Positions 16,889-25,317 are shown, counted from the first letter of the stretch. The stretch: 64,000 nucleotides of DNA from Streptomyces sp. NBC_00457 (GCF_036014015.1 NZ_CP107905.1:310001-374000), one strand, 5' to 3'. The notes: generated by a model not told the origin, from the letters alone. Numbers and translations are program-made.

Positions 16889-16919
16889 TTTTATATTATG
16901 ACCATACTTTTATATGCGC
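16889..16919 (-). promoter_or_regulatory. AT-rich promoter/operator of the alpha/beta hydrolase
   Basis: A 31-bp island, almost free of G and C in a GC-rich background, contains TATAT, the dyad TATG-AC-CATA (16897-16906) and TTATATGCG. The last element recurs near 15290 upstream of the TetR remnant. This fits a promoter overlapped by a TetR-type operator about 75 bp before the hydrolase start. Confidence 0.45.
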
Positions 16920-17088
16920 AAGGCGTGCACCGCAGGCGATGACACGGAGGCCGCCGCCATCTCGGAGCCCGCAGAGTCACCGCCCGCCCCCCTCGCGATC
17001 GTCGTACAAGAGGACGGCGTGCCGTTGGTTCCACCTGGCCGGCAGAGGGCGGCGGGCCGATGTCAGTGCAGTGCCCTAGATTCGCCGC

Positions 17089-17751
17089 ATGACTGAGCCG
17101 TCCTACCTCGCTGCTGTCCGGGAGTCGTACGACACCGTCGCCGCCGCCTATACGGAACGCGTCCCGGACCCGCGTGAGTTGGATCCTTTGTCGCGGGCGA
17201 TGCTGGGGGTCTTCGCCGAGTTGATGCAGGGCGGCGGGCGGGGGCCGGTCGCGGATCTGGGGTGCGGGCCCGGGAAGGTGACGGCGTATCTGGCCGGTCT
17301 GGGCGTATCGGCGTTCGGTGTCGATGTGTCGCCGAGGATGGTCGAAGTGGCCCGTGAGGCGTATCCGGGGCTCCGTTTTCTGGTGGGGTCGATGACCGCG
17401 CTCGAGATCGAGGACGGTGAGCTTGGGGGGATCCTCGCCTACTACTCCACCCATCACACGCCGCCGGAGCTGCTGCCGACCGTGTTCGCAGAGTTCCACC
17501 GCACCCTCGCGCCCGGGGGCCGGCTCTTCATGGCCGGATACGCGGGAGACGGTGAGCGGCTGCGGCCGGAGACGGCATACGGCGGTCATCCGGTGTCGTT
17601 CACGTCGTATCTCCAGCCCGCAGACCAGCTTGCCGAACTGCTCGAGCAGGCCGGGCTCGTCGTCACCGCGCGGCTCGTACAGGCACCCGGCGACGGTGCG
17701 AAGAGGACGGTCGCCAGCTTCCTGGCCCGAAAACCCGATTCCGGGAGCTGA
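17089..17751 (+). CDS. Class I SAM-dependent methyltransferase
   Basis: A 220-aa methyltransferase. Motif I is VADLGCGPGKVTAYLAGLG, motif II has GVDVSPRMVEVAREAYPGL, and motif III is around FHRTLAPGGRLFMAGY. The N-terminal RESYDTVAAAYTERVPD helix is typical of the UbiE/Coq5-like small-molecule branch. It would transfer a methyl group from SAM to an unknown small molecule. It is monocistronic; no neighbour suggests a pathway. Confidence 0.88.
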   Translation: MTEPSYLAAVRESYDTVAAAYTERVPDPRELDPLSRAMLGVFAELMQGGGRGPVADLGCGPGKVTAYLAGLGVSAFGVDVSPRMVEVAREAYPGLRFLVGSMTALEIEDGELGGILAYYSTHHTPPELLPTVFAEFHRTLAPGGRLFMAGYAGDGERLRPETAYGGHPVSFTSYLQPADQLAELLEQAGLVVTARLVQAPGDGAKRTVASFLARKPDSGS

Positions 17752-17899
17752 TACGGCGGTTTCGGGTGATGCACCAGCGCAGGATGTTGGTGATCGTGGT
17801 GGGCGCGTTGGTGGGAGATCGCAGCCGCTTCGGGGGCACCGAGAAGACCCAGGGCGGCGGTGAAGTCGGCGTAGGCGCGGCCAGTTCGAGGAGGTCGTC

Positions 17900-18195
17900 C
17901 GAGAGATGCGCACGTGCGCCTGGCGGTCCTTGCTGCCGTATGCCGAACGCAGGAACACCATTCGCAGCGGCGGTACGGCGGCAGATGACGGTCGCGGCGT
18001 CCCGGGGAGCTGGGCTCCCCTCCCCCACCACGATCAACTGACCACAGGCCCAGCACGGAGCAGGCCGCGAGCTGTGCTGCTGTGTAGGTGGGGTCGAGCA
18101 CAGGTCCACCTCCGCAGATGTCGACCGCTGCCGGCAGTGGTTCCTCCGACGCTTCGACGTCGAGCCCACCTTTCGCATGGTCAAGTTCGAGTGGC
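17900..18195 (+). pseudogene. Remnant of a DDE transposase
   Basis: Plus-strand frames near the end read ADVDRCRQWFLRRFDVEPTF followed by RMVKFEW, which matches the C-terminal catalytic-Glu segment (DVDxxWxxFLRRFDxEHTFR) of a transposase group common in Streptomyces. Upstream, other frames carry only diffuse similarity (CWACGQLIV-type minus frames and an arginine-rich plus frame), so the gene is truncated and frameshifted. It ends abruptly next to the SDR gene. Confidence 0.5.
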
Positions 18196-18208
18196 TCAGG
18201 CATCTGGA

Positions 18209-18934
18209 TCACCAGGGGACGACGCCCTCGTCGTCGAAGAAGCCGCCGCGCGGGCCGTCATCCGGCAGGGTGGCGAGCCGGATGGCGATCGCGGCACCTT
18301 GCTCGGGTGTCCGCGGCGCGTTGAAGCCGGTGAAGTCGGTCGCGACGTAGCCGGGGCAGCAGGCGTTCACGATGACGTTCGTGTCGGAGAGTTGGCGGGC
18401 GTACTGGGCCGTGACGCTGTTGAGCATCGACTTCGACGGTGCGTACGCGGCCATGATCGGGCCGGTCTGCAGCGTCAGCGAGCCCATGTTGCTCGACATG
18501 TTGACGATGCGCGGCGAGTTCGCGCGGCGGAGCAGCGGGAGCATCGCGTTCGTCACCCGAACGACCCCGAACACGTTGGTGTCGAGGACGGTACGGACGA
18601 CGTCGAGGTCGAGCGTCGTCGGATCCTGCGCGCCACCGTCGGTCCGGCCCGCGATGCCGGCGTTGTTGACGAGCACATCGAGCCGCCCTGCCATCTGCTC
18701 GATCGCCGCTGCCGCCGCGGTGACGCTGTCATGTGAGGTGACGTCGAGGGCGACCCCGAACGCGTCGACGCCCGCGGCACGCAGATGCTCGACGGCCTCC
18801 TTGCGCCTGGCATCGTCGCGAGCCCCCACCGCGACTCTGAAGCCGATCGCCCCGAGGCCCTGTGCGATGGCGAAACCGATTCCCTTGTTCGCGCCGGTTA
18901 CCAGCGCGGTCTTCGTGTCGTTCACTCGGTCCAT
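18209..18934 (-). CDS. SDR-family NAD(P)-dependent oxidoreductase
   Basis: A 241-aa classical short-chain dehydrogenase. The cofactor motif is TGANKGIG, NNAG is at LVNNAGIAG, and the catalytic Ser/Tyr/Lys are in NMSSNMGS and YAPSKSM. ATG 18934 gives a normal N-terminus; GTG 18952 would add six residues. It is divergent from a LysR regulator with a T-N11-A type site in between, a classic LysR-target arrangement. Substrate unknown; the family member looks like a carbonyl reductase. Confidence 0.88.
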   Translation of the reverse strand: MDRVNDTKTALVTGANKGIGFAIAQGLGAIGFRVAVGARDDARRKEAVEHLRAAGVDAFGVALDVTSHDSVTAAAAAIEQMAGRLDVLVNNAGIAGRTDGGAQDPTTLDLDVVRTVLDTNVFGVVRVTNAMLPLLRRANSPRIVNMSSNMGSLTLQTGPIMAAYAPSKSMLNSVTAQYARQLSDTNVIVNACCPGYVATDFTGFNAPRTPEQGAAIAIRLATLPDDGPRGGFFDDEGVVPW

Positions 18935-18981
18935 GCTCGGCGAGCCGCGCACTTGTCGTCCAATACGGGATCAGTCAGCTG

Positions 18982-19000
18982 TGATACTCCCCAGGTATCA
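18982..19000. promoter_or_regulatory. LysR-type operator between SDR and LysR genes
   Basis: TGATAC and GTATCA form a perfect 6-bp dyad with a 7-nt centre, 17 bp before the LysR start and 48 bp before the SDR start. It fits the T-N11-A rule for LysR recognition sites. Confidence 0.65.
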
Positions 19001-19017
19001 GTCGATAAGCTGCTTGA

Positions 19018-19887
19018 GTGGACGATCTCGAGACCCGCGAGCTCCGGTACTTCGTAGCCGTCGCCGAGGAATTGCACTTCGGACGTGCCGCCGGTCGGCT
19101 CGGAATCGCACAACCGCCGCTCTCGCGCGCGATCCGCCAGTTGGAGCGGCGGCTCGGCGTCCAGCTCCTTGACCGGGACCGTCGTGGTGTGGCACTCACC
19201 GATGCCGGCAGCGTGCTGCTCCGCGAGGCCAGAGCGGCCCTCGACACGGTCGCGGCCGCCGCGCGTCGGACGCGGCGCGCAGGGGATCCGAAGCGGCAGC
19301 TGGTGCTCGCGACGAAGGCGGGGGCGTCCCACGAACTGCTGCGACGGCTCCTCGACACACACGCGGACGAACCCGGTGCGACACCGGTCGAAGTCCTCCT
19401 GTGCGAGGTCGGCGAGCAGGCACGGCTGCTGCGCGACGGGCAAGCCGACGTGGCACTCATGCATCGCCCGTACGACGACCTCGTCGGGTTCGACACCGAA
19501 GACCTCTGCGTCGAAGGCCAGGTTGCGATCCTTCCCGCGGGGCATCCGCTCGCGTCACGCGATCAGCTCACGCTCGCGGAAGTCCGCGACGTGCCTGACC
19601 TGCCGATCGCCCGGTGGCCCCGGCTCGACGGGTCCTACCCGGACGGGCCCGGACCGGAGGTACGCACCCAGTCGAAGCTCGCTCAGCTCGTGGCCCTCGG
19701 CAAGACGCTGCTCGTCATCCCCGCCTCAAGCCGAGCCTGGCAGTGGCCCGAACACGTCGCCGTTCCCGTCGTCGACGCACCGAACGTCACCACGGTGATC
19801 GCCTGGCCACCGAGCACCCGTTCCCAGGCGGTCGCATCACTCGTCCGCTCAGCGGCCAGCCTCCGCACCAACCCGCTGCCTGCGTGA
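19018..19887 (+). CDS. LysR-family transcriptional regulator
   Basis: A 289-aa LTTR starting with GTG. The N-terminal HTH is ELRYFVAVAEELHFGRAAGRLGIAQPPLSRAIRQLERRLGVQLLDRDRR, followed by a periplasmic-binding-protein-like effector domain (about 95-285). It is divergent from the SDR gene and shares with it the dyad at 18982-19000, so it probably activates that gene in response to a small ligand and represses itself. The effector cannot be deduced. Confidence 0.92.
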   Translation: MDDLETRELRYFVAVAEELHFGRAAGRLGIAQPPLSRAIRQLERRLGVQLLDRDRRGVALTDAGSVLLREARAALDTVAAAARRTRRAGDPKRQLVLATKAGASHELLRRLLDTHADEPGATPVEVLLCEVGEQARLLRDGQADVALMHRPYDDLVGFDTEDLCVEGQVAILPAGHPLASRDQLTLAEVRDVPDLPIARWPRLDGSYPDGPGPEVRTQSKLAQLVALGKTLLVIPASSRAWQWPEHVAVPVVDAPNVTTVIAWPPSTRSQAVASLVRSAASLRTNPLPA

Positions 19888-19918
19888 CACGCCCAACCCT
19901 TGAGCACAACCCGGGCGT

Positions 19919-20035
19919 CTACTCGGGGTCGGGGCCGGCCGTGCTGTCGTCGCCCGCGGTTTCGACACCGGTGGGCATGGGATCCGGTCGCCACCCCCCG
20001 CGCTGCAGGGGGTCGCTGCGCTCCTCGTCAATGTG
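19919..20035 (-). pseudogene. C-terminal fragment of an unknown protein
   Basis: Minus-strand translation gives HIDEERSDPLQRGGWRPDPMPTG and ends VETAGDDSTAGPDPE before a stop, an acidic tail with normal codon usage. Upstream of 20035 the frame loses protein character. Probably the remaining tail of a deleted gene. Confidence 0.3.
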
Positions 20036-20080
20036 GCCCCCCGAGGTGGGGTGAACTCCTGCCTGGGACGGATCCCCGGG

Positions 20081-21658
20081 TCACCGCCGCCCGGCACCAG
20101 TTTCCGGCGTGCCGGCCCACCGGTGCAGGGCGGTTTCGAGGCCGGTGGCGGCTGCGATGCCGGTGGTGTCGCAGGCCCAGGCGACGACCCCGTCCGGGCG
20201 TACGAGCACCGCGGTCGGAGTCGCGTGGTCATCGGTCACGCAGCTGACGCGCCCGGCCCAGGCCGCGGCGAGGCGGGCGAACCTGCCGTCCGCGGTGCGG
20301 TCGAGGAGCACAAAACCGCCGCCGTGGCTGTGGTCGGCCAGGCGGGAGCCGTCGCTCAGCCACAGGTCGGGGACGAACCGGCCGATGAGCGGATGGTCGC
20401 CGGGCAGGTCGATGCATTGCGTGACGCCGGCGATCTTCTTGACCGCGTACGTCGTGCCCGCCCGGGTGCTCAGCAGATCGGCGAGGACCTGGCGCAGCGC
20501 GGCCGACTTGGCGTCCGGGCGCATCACCCCGGTCTGGGCCCGCGTCCAGTCCAGCACCCAGGCGCCGAGCGGACGGCGCTCGGCGTCGTAGGTGTCGAGG
20601 AGTTCTTCGGGTGCCCGACCGGCGGTCACGGCACCGAGTTTCCAGCCGAGGTTCATCGCGTCGCCGACCCCGAGGTTGAGCCCCTGACCGCCGAACGGCG
20701 GGTGCACGTGTGCGGCGTCGCCGGCCAGCAGCACCCGTCCCGACCGGTAGGTATCGGCCTGGCGGGCGTTGTCGGTCCAGCGGGTCGGGGTGGCGCGCAG
20801 TGCGGTCAGTGTGACGTCGGTGCCCGAGACCCGACGCAGGCTGCCCTGCACCTCCTCGAGCGTGACCGGCTCCATGGGGGTCCCGCGCGAGCGCAACCGA
20901 GCTTGGGGAGCGCCGTCGAACTCGACGGTGGCCACCCGGCCTGGCTGGGGCCCGTAGCGGTAGGCCCCCTGGGGCGTCCACGTCCAGCCGTGTCCGAGCA
21001 TCGAAGGGTCGGCGATGTCGACGACCGCCTGGTACCCGGTGAGTTCAGGATCGGTGCCGGAAAAGCCGATGCCCACGAGGCGACGCACGGTGCTGTGCCC
21101 GCCGTCGCACCCGACCAGCCACCCGGTGCGCACCGTACCGGCACTCGTGCCGACGAGCACCCCGTCGCCGGTGTCGTCCAGCGCGGTGACCTCCACCCCG
21201 CGACGCACCGGTACGCCGAGTCGCGCGACGTGCGCGGCGAGCAGCGCCTCCAGCTCGCGCTGCGGCACCATCCTCGCGCCCTCGGCCACGGTGTGCGCGG
21301 CTAGGTCGGGATCCGACCAGTCGACGAGGTCGGCGTCGAGGACCATCCCCGCGAAGTGCCCGGTGAACCGTGTCTCGGGCGCGCGACCGCCACCGGGTGG
21401 TGGATCGTAGGTCGTGCGGGCGAACGACCCCACACGTTCGAGCAGTTCGCGCTGCACCGCCTCGGCGGCCGGCAGCAGGCCGCGGCGGTCGAGGGCCTCG
21501 GCCGTCGGCAGGTTGATCGACTGTGCCTTCATGGCCTCGTCCGGCTCGGCCCGCCGCTCGAGTATCTGCACCGACGCCCCTGAGAGCGCCAGTTCCGCGG
21601 CGAGTACGAGGCCCACCGGCCCGGCTCCGGACACGGTCACGTCCACATCCTGATCCAT
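20081..21658 (-). CDS. FAD-dependent aromatic monooxygenase
   Basis: A 525-aa class A flavoprotein monooxygenase (PHBH/phenol hydroxylase fold), which hydroxylates aromatic or polyketide-like substrates using NAD(P)H and O2. The GxGxxG dinucleotide motif is VSGAGPVGLVLAAELALSG, the DG motif is VGCDGGHSTVRRLVGI, and the second FAD motif is GRVLLAGDAAHVHPPFGGQGLNLGVGDAMNLGWKL. The C-terminal thioredoxin-like lobe is present. ATG 21658 has AGAGGA 4 bp upstream. It is divergent from a TetR regulator with operators inside its promoter, which suggests substrate-induced detoxification of an antibiotic-like compound. Confidence 0.9.
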   Translation of the reverse strand: MDQDVDVTVSGAGPVGLVLAAELALSGASVQILERRAEPDEAMKAQSINLPTAEALDRRGLLPAAEAVQRELLERVGSFARTTYDPPPGGGRAPETRFTGHFAGMVLDADLVDWSDPDLAAHTVAEGARMVPQRELEALLAAHVARLGVPVRRGVEVTALDDTGDGVLVGTSAGTVRTGWLVGCDGGHSTVRRLVGIGFSGTDPELTGYQAVVDIADPSMLGHGWTWTPQGAYRYGPQPGRVATVEFDGAPQARLRSRGTPMEPVTLEEVQGSLRRVSGTDVTLTALRATPTRWTDNARQADTYRSGRVLLAGDAAHVHPPFGGQGLNLGVGDAMNLGWKLGAVTAGRAPEELLDTYDAERRPLGAWVLDWTRAQTGVMRPDAKSAALRQVLADLLSTRAGTTYAVKKIAGVTQCIDLPGDHPLIGRFVPDLWLSDGSRLADHSHGGGFVLLDRTADGRFARLAAAWAGRVSCVTDDHATPTAVLVRPDGVVAWACDTTGIAAATGLETALHRWAGTPETGAGRR

Positions 21659-21670
21659 ATCCTCTGTCAC

Positions 21671-21714
21671 GAACAGTGTTCTATAAACGAACGGTGTTCG
21701 TGTCAAGTTATAGT
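21671..21714. promoter_or_regulatory. Divergent promoters with two TetR operators
   Basis: For the monooxygenase (minus), TTGACA at 21706-21701 is followed by 15-17 bp and TATAGA/TAGAAC. The palindrome CGAAC-GGT-GTTCG (21688-21700) fills the spacer, and a second, GAACA-G-TGTTC (21671-21681), lies just downstream of the -10. For the TetR gene (plus), TATAGT at 21709-21714 lies 6 bp before the GTG start, implying a leaderless transcript. Both palindromes share GAAC-N-GTGTTC. Confidence 0.75.
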
Positions 21715-21720
21715 GGCCTG

Positions 21721-22443
21721 GTGAACCCCAGAGAGCGACGCGCGGCACGCCACCAGCCGCCCACCCCCGAGGCCGAAGCCGGCCCCAGGCCGCGGCGCCG
21801 CAAGGCCCCGATCACCGTGGAACAGGTCATCGACACCGCACTGGCCGTCATCGCCACCGAGGGCTACGAGGCACTGACCATGCGCCGCCTGGCCGGCGCC
21901 CTCGACACCGGTCCCGCCTCGCTCTACGCCCACGTGGTCAACAAGGCCGACCTCGACGAACTGCTCATCGGCCGGCTGTGCGCCCAACTCGCCCTGCCCG
22001 AGCCCGATCCCGCGGCCTGGCGGGAGCAGATCCGCGGCGTCTGCACGCAGCTGCGCGACCAGTACCTGGCCTACCCCGGCATCTCCCGCGCCGCGCTCGC
22101 CATGGCGCCCACCAGCCTCGACACCCTGCGGGTCAGTGAAGGCATGCTGGCGATCCTGCTCGCCGGCGGAATCCCCCCGCAGGCCGCCGCCTGGGCCACC
22201 GACACCCTTCTGCTGTACGTGGCCGCCCACTGCCTCGAAGCATCCATCGCCCGCCAGCGGGCAGCACACGACGACGCCATCTGGGTCCACGACCGGAACG
22301 AACTGCTGCGCCGGCTCACCGCCCTGCCCGCCGAGACCTTCCCCCACACCACCTGCCACGCTGCCGAACTCACCGCCGGCGAAAGCCACGACCGCTTCGA
22401 CTTCACCCTCACCCTGATCATCGACGGCCTCACACACCGGTAG
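21721..22443 (+). CDS. TetR-family repressor (TetR_C_1 type)
   Basis: A 240-aa repressor. The HTH is ITVEQVIDTALAVIATEGYEALTMRRLAGALDTGPASLYAHVVNKADLDELL, preceded by a basic, proline-rich arm (1-35). The C-terminal domain resembles that of tetracycline-type repressors (QIRGVCTQLRDQYLAYPG, then helices to LIIDGLTHR). GTG 21721 was chosen because the further upstream frame runs through the operators. It should bind the two GAAC-N-GTGTTC palindromes and release them on binding a drug-like ligand. Confidence 0.9.
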   Translation: MNPRERRAARHQPPTPEAEAGPRPRRRKAPITVEQVIDTALAVIATEGYEALTMRRLAGALDTGPASLYAHVVNKADLDELLIGRLCAQLALPEPDPAAWREQIRGVCTQLRDQYLAYPGISRAALAMAPTSLDTLRVSEGMLAILLAGGIPPQAAAWATDTLLLYVAAHCLEASIARQRAAHDDAIWVHDRNELLRRLTALPAETFPHTTCHAAELTAGESHDRFDFTLTLIIDGLTHR

Positions 22444-22467
22444 GCGTGTCCGGCGGATCTTCCTACG

Positions 22468-22487
22468 GCCGGGCACAGCGGCCCGGC
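22468..22487 (+). terminator. Hairpin after the TetR gene
   Basis: GCCGGGC and GCCCGGC pair with a 6-nt loop 24 bp after the TetR stop. Short but fully paired; no U-tract. Confidence 0.5.
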
Positions 22488-22677
22488 TTCATCAGTACGA
22501 CCGTCGAGCACCCGCGACCGGGTCACCGTCCAGGTGAGGGCAGTTGACGACCACAAGGCCCGACCGCGAGCACATCGCCGATGAACGTCGGCTTCGCACC
22601 CGGACGCGTCTGGAGCCTGTCGATCGTCCGCTCGACCCCGGCTTGACGCATGCCGATATGGGAATATGATCGCTGTC

Positions 22678-23019
22678 ATGGCACGAGCAGCGACGACGTC
22701 GGACGCGTTCAACGCGATCGCCGAGCCGCAGCGCCGGGACATCCTGGCGCTGCTGCGGGCGGGTGAGCGGCCGGTGACCGACCTGGCCCAGGAGCTGGGG
22801 ATGAGCCAGCCGCGGGCGTCCAAGCACCTGCGGGTGCTCCGGGAGGTGGGACTGGTGCGGGTCCGCGAGGCGGGCAAGCAGCGCCTCTACGGCTTGGACG
22901 CCCGTGGGTTGCGGCCGGTCCACGAGTGGGTCGGCGGATTCGAGCGGTTCTGGAACGAGAGTTTCGACCGGCTGGACACCTACGTGCAGGACCTCAAGCA
23001 GACACGACAGGAGGAATGA
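22678..23019 (+). CDS. ArsR-family regulator (SRPBCC-linked type)
   Basis: A 113-aa winged-helix repressor. AFNAIAEPQRRDILALLRAGERPVTDLAQELGMSQPRASKHLRVLREVGLVRVREAGKQRLYGLD is the ArsR_5-like HTH and wing, and the tail FERFWNESFDRLDTYVQDL is a dimerisation helix. No metal-binding Cys cluster is present. An ATG four codons upstream (22666) is an alternative. It begins an operon with an AHSA1-type protein and a RibD-fold reductase, the usual genomic partners of this ArsR subgroup. Confidence 0.88.
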   Translation: MARAATTSDAFNAIAEPQRRDILALLRAGERPVTDLAQELGMSQPRASKHLRVLREVGLVRVREAGKQRLYGLDARGLRPVHEWVGGFERFWNESFDRLDTYVQDLKQTRQEE

Positions 23020-23022
23020 CCG

Positions 23023-23529
23023 ATGGCAGGGGCAGGGCGAGAAACACGGGCGGAGCCGGCTACGGCCGACCGGGAGATCGTGATCTCCCGGGCCATCGAC
23101 GCCCCGCGTGAGCTGGTGTTCGAGGCGTTCACCGAGGTCCGGCACCTGTCGCGGTGGTGGGGTCCGGAGGGCTTCACCACCACCACACGGTCCTTCGAGT
23201 TCCGTGAGGGTGGGGAGTGGGACTTCGTGCTCCACGGGCCGGACGGGACCGACTACTCCGAGTGGATCCGCTGGCTGCGGATCGTCCCGCCGGAGCGGAT
23301 CGTGCTGCTGCACGGTGAGTCCCGCGACGACCCGAACGCCTTCGAATCGGTCCTGACCTTCGCGCCGGACGGCGAGGCGACCCGGATCGAGATGCGCACA
23401 GTGTTCCCCACCAAGGAACTGCGCGACGAGGCGGTCGAGAAGTACCACGCCATCGAGGGCGGCCGGCAGACCCTGAGCAGCCTGGCGGCCTACGTCACCG
23501 AGATCCTTCAGAAAGGGGTGGCGGGCTGA
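23023..23529 (+). CDS. SRPBCC (AHSA1-like) domain protein
   Basis: A 168-aa START/Bet v1-fold protein. IVISRAIDAPRELVFEAFTEVRHLSRWWGPEGF is the family's N-terminal strand-helix segment, followed by FEFREGGEWDFVLHGPDGTDY and WVIP-like strands. The cavity binds a hydrophobic ligand; the biochemical role is unknown. It begins 3 bp after the ArsR stop with a GGAGG-like site and overlaps the next gene by one base (TGATG), so the three genes are translationally coupled. Confidence 0.88.
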   Translation: MAGAGRETRAEPATADREIVISRAIDAPRELVFEAFTEVRHLSRWWGPEGFTTTTRSFEFREGGEWDFVLHGPDGTDYSEWIRWLRIVPPERIVLLHGESRDDPNAFESVLTFAPDGEATRIEMRTVFPTKELRDEAVEKYHAIEGGRQTLSSLAAYVTEILQKGVAG

Positions 23530-24197
23530 TGGCCGGGAACGTGTTCTTCAGTGTGTCGATGTCGCTGGACGGCTTCATCGCGCCCGAGTCCGTGCCCGAT
23601 GAGGACTTCCTCTTCGCGCCTGACAAGCAGGACGACCCGGATGTTCAGCGCTGGATGGCGCAGTGGATGGAGCTGCAGCAGTGGGCCTTCCCGCTGCGGT
23701 TCTTCCGGGAGAACCTGAAGCTGGGCGAGGGCGGCGAGGAGGGCCGCGACAACGACATCGCGCGGGAGACGTTCGAGCGCACCGGCGCGAGCGTCATGGG
23801 CAAGCGCATGTTCGACCTCGGCGAGCTGTCCTGGCCGGAGGAGGCGCCGTTCCACACCCCGGTCTTCGTCGTGACGCACACCAAGCGTGACCCGTGGGAG
23901 CGGCCCGGCGGCACCACGTTCCACTTCGTCAACGACGGCATCGAGCACGCCCTCGACCAGGCCCGCATCGCCGCCGGGGACCGCGACGTCCGCATCGCCG
24001 GCGGCGGCGCGACGATCCTGGAGCACCTGAACGCCGGCCTGGTCGACGAGTTCTCGATCACGCTGTCACCGGTGCTTCTCGGCGCCGGCACCCGCCTGTT
24101 CGACGGCGTGGACGCGTCCAGGGTCGCGCTGGAGCCGGTCCGTTCGGAGCCGTCGTCGCGGGTGACGCACCTGACTTACGCCGTGCACCCGCGGTAG
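23529..24197 (+). CDS. Dihydrofolate-reductase-fold (RibD C-terminal-like) protein
   Basis: A 222-aa protein with the YyaP/RibD_C fold: NVFFSVSMSLDGFIAPE at the N-terminus, ERTGASVMGKRMFDLGE in the middle, and DVRIAGGGATILEHLNAGLVDEFSITLSPVLLGAGTRLFDG at the C-terminus. It probably binds NADPH; the substrate is unknown. As the last gene of the ArsR-SRPBCC operon it is followed by a strong hairpin terminator. It is often associated with stress- or drug-responsive ArsR loci. Confidence 0.88.
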   Translation: MAGNVFFSVSMSLDGFIAPESVPDEDFLFAPDKQDDPDVQRWMAQWMELQQWAFPLRFFRENLKLGEGGEEGRDNDIARETFERTGASVMGKRMFDLGELSWPEEAPFHTPVFVVTHTKRDPWERPGGTTFHFVNDGIEHALDQARIAAGDRDVRIAGGGATILEHLNAGLVDEFSITLSPVLLGAGTRLFDGVDASRVALEPVRSEPSSRVTHLTYAVHPR

Positions 24198-24254
24198 GCG
24201 TGCCACCACTCCGCCCTTTGCCGGCCTCCCCTCCCCTGCCGGCGTCACGCCGGC

Positions 24255-24303
24255 CTCTGCCGCGAGGGCCTGAGTGTGGCGACCTCAGGCACTCGCGGCA
24301 GAG
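24255..24303. terminator. Strong bidirectional hairpin between convergent operons
   Basis: CTCTGCCGCGAG (24255-24266) pairs perfectly with 24292-24303, and an inner CCTGAG/CTCAGG stem adds stability. It lies between the plus operon ending at 24197 and the minus operon ending at 24448, so it can stop both. Confidence 0.85.
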
Positions 24304-24447
24304 AGCGTCAAGGACCATGCCAGTTCCCTGGGCCGCCCCTGCCGAGGACACGCGGATGACGGCCGTACGGGCCTTCGATCGGAGTACAACGCGTCCAGCG
24401 GCAAGGACACGGCAGACGGTGTCCGCCGGGATGCCCGCGGAATCCGT

Positions 24448-24888
24448 CTAGTGCCAGTTGCTGATCTTGACGTCGTGCGGCGCGGGCTCGCCCTTGCCGG
24501 TTTCGACCAGCCTCTTGAGGCTCATCAGGAAGGTCGCCCACTTGGTGCTGCAGTGGTGCATGAACTCCACCGGCTCCTTCCAGCCCTCGTGTCGGAACAG
24601 CACGATCGTGAAGCCGTCCTCCTGCTTGAGCTCGAAGCGGATGTGCGTGCCGATCCACTCCTCGGGACCGTCGACGACCTCCCAGAGCACGCGCTCGGCG
24701 GGCCGGGCCTCCAGTACCTTCATGTCGAACCCGCCGGGCTCGAAGCGGAACCGGATCACTCCTCCGATGTCGGTGTCGCCGTCCGTGTCCTCCGTCCACC
24801 AGCCCGCCAGACCGTCGACCGTGGTCAGGGCCTCGTAGACGTCGCCGGGAGACGACTCGACTCCGATCCTGTGCAGGATGTCCACCAT
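24448..24888 (-). CDS. SRPBCC domain protein
   Basis: A 146-aa Bet v1-fold protein: ILHRIGVESSPGDVYEALTTVDGLAGWWTEDTDGDTDIGGVIRFRFEPGGFDMKV, then WEVVDGPEEWIGTHIRFEL and the C-terminal helix FLMSLKRLVETGKG. It is the distal gene of a second ArsR module, 90 bp after the ArsR stop. Like other SRPBCC proteins it probably binds a small hydrophobic ligand; no catalytic residue set can be assigned. Confidence 0.85.
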   Translation of the reverse strand: MVDILHRIGVESSPGDVYEALTTVDGLAGWWTEDTDGDTDIGGVIRFRFEPGGFDMKVLEARPAERVLWEVVDGPEEWIGTHIRFELKQEDGFTIVLFRHEGWKEPVEFMHHCSTKWATFLMSLKRLVETGKGEPAPHDVKISNWH

Positions 24889-24978
24889 CTCGATACCTCG
24901 TTCTTCGGGTAGGCGCCCGCATGCGGGCGCGGTTCATCAGCGCCACCCCGGATAAGGCGGCGCGCTCGTTCGTGCGGG

Positions 24979-25317
24979 TCAGCCTTTCTGGCCGCGCTGA
25001 ATTGCTTCGGCGATCCGCTTGATGCGCTGCAGCCGGGCATCCCAGGCGGCGCCGACCGACGACAACTGCGCGACCGCGCGGGCGAGTTGGGCCTCGTCGA
25101 CCTGGTAGACGCGCTCACGTCCGGACGGCGTGACGTGCACCAGTCCGACCCGGTCGAGTACGCCGAGGTGTTTGGCGACCGCCTGGCGCGTGACCGGCAG
25201 TTGCTCGCTCAGCGTGGTCGCGGTGCCGCCGCCGTCGGTCAGCAGCAGGTCGAGCATCCGCCGCCGGGTCGGGTCTCCCACCGCCGACCAGAGCTCGTCG
25301 TCGATGGTGACGCTCAT
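24979..25317 (-). CDS. ArsR-family regulator
   Basis: A 112-aa regulator: LWSAVGDPTRRRMLDLLLTDGGGTATTLSEQLPVTRQAVAKHLGVLDRVGLVHVTPSGRERVYQVDEAQLARAVAQL. It lacks metal-site cysteines. It overlaps the upstream SRPBCC gene by ATGA. Two GCAACC-N3-GGTTGC palindromes upstream of the operon are the obvious binding sites, making the operon self-regulating. It is a distant paralogue of the ArsR at 22678. Confidence 0.88.
   Translation of the reverse strand: MSVTIDDELWSAVGDPTRRRMLDLLLTDGGGTATTLSEQLPVTRQAVAKHLGVLDRVGLVHVTPSGRERVYQVDEAQLARAVAQLSSVGAAWDARLQRIKRIAEAIQRGQKG

Noticed and set aside
22527..22655. Short minus frame (QAGVERTIDRLQTRPGAKPTF...) upstream of the ArsR gene
   Set aside because: Plausible composition but only about 43 codons, no ribosome site and no recognisable family; may be another gene scrap.
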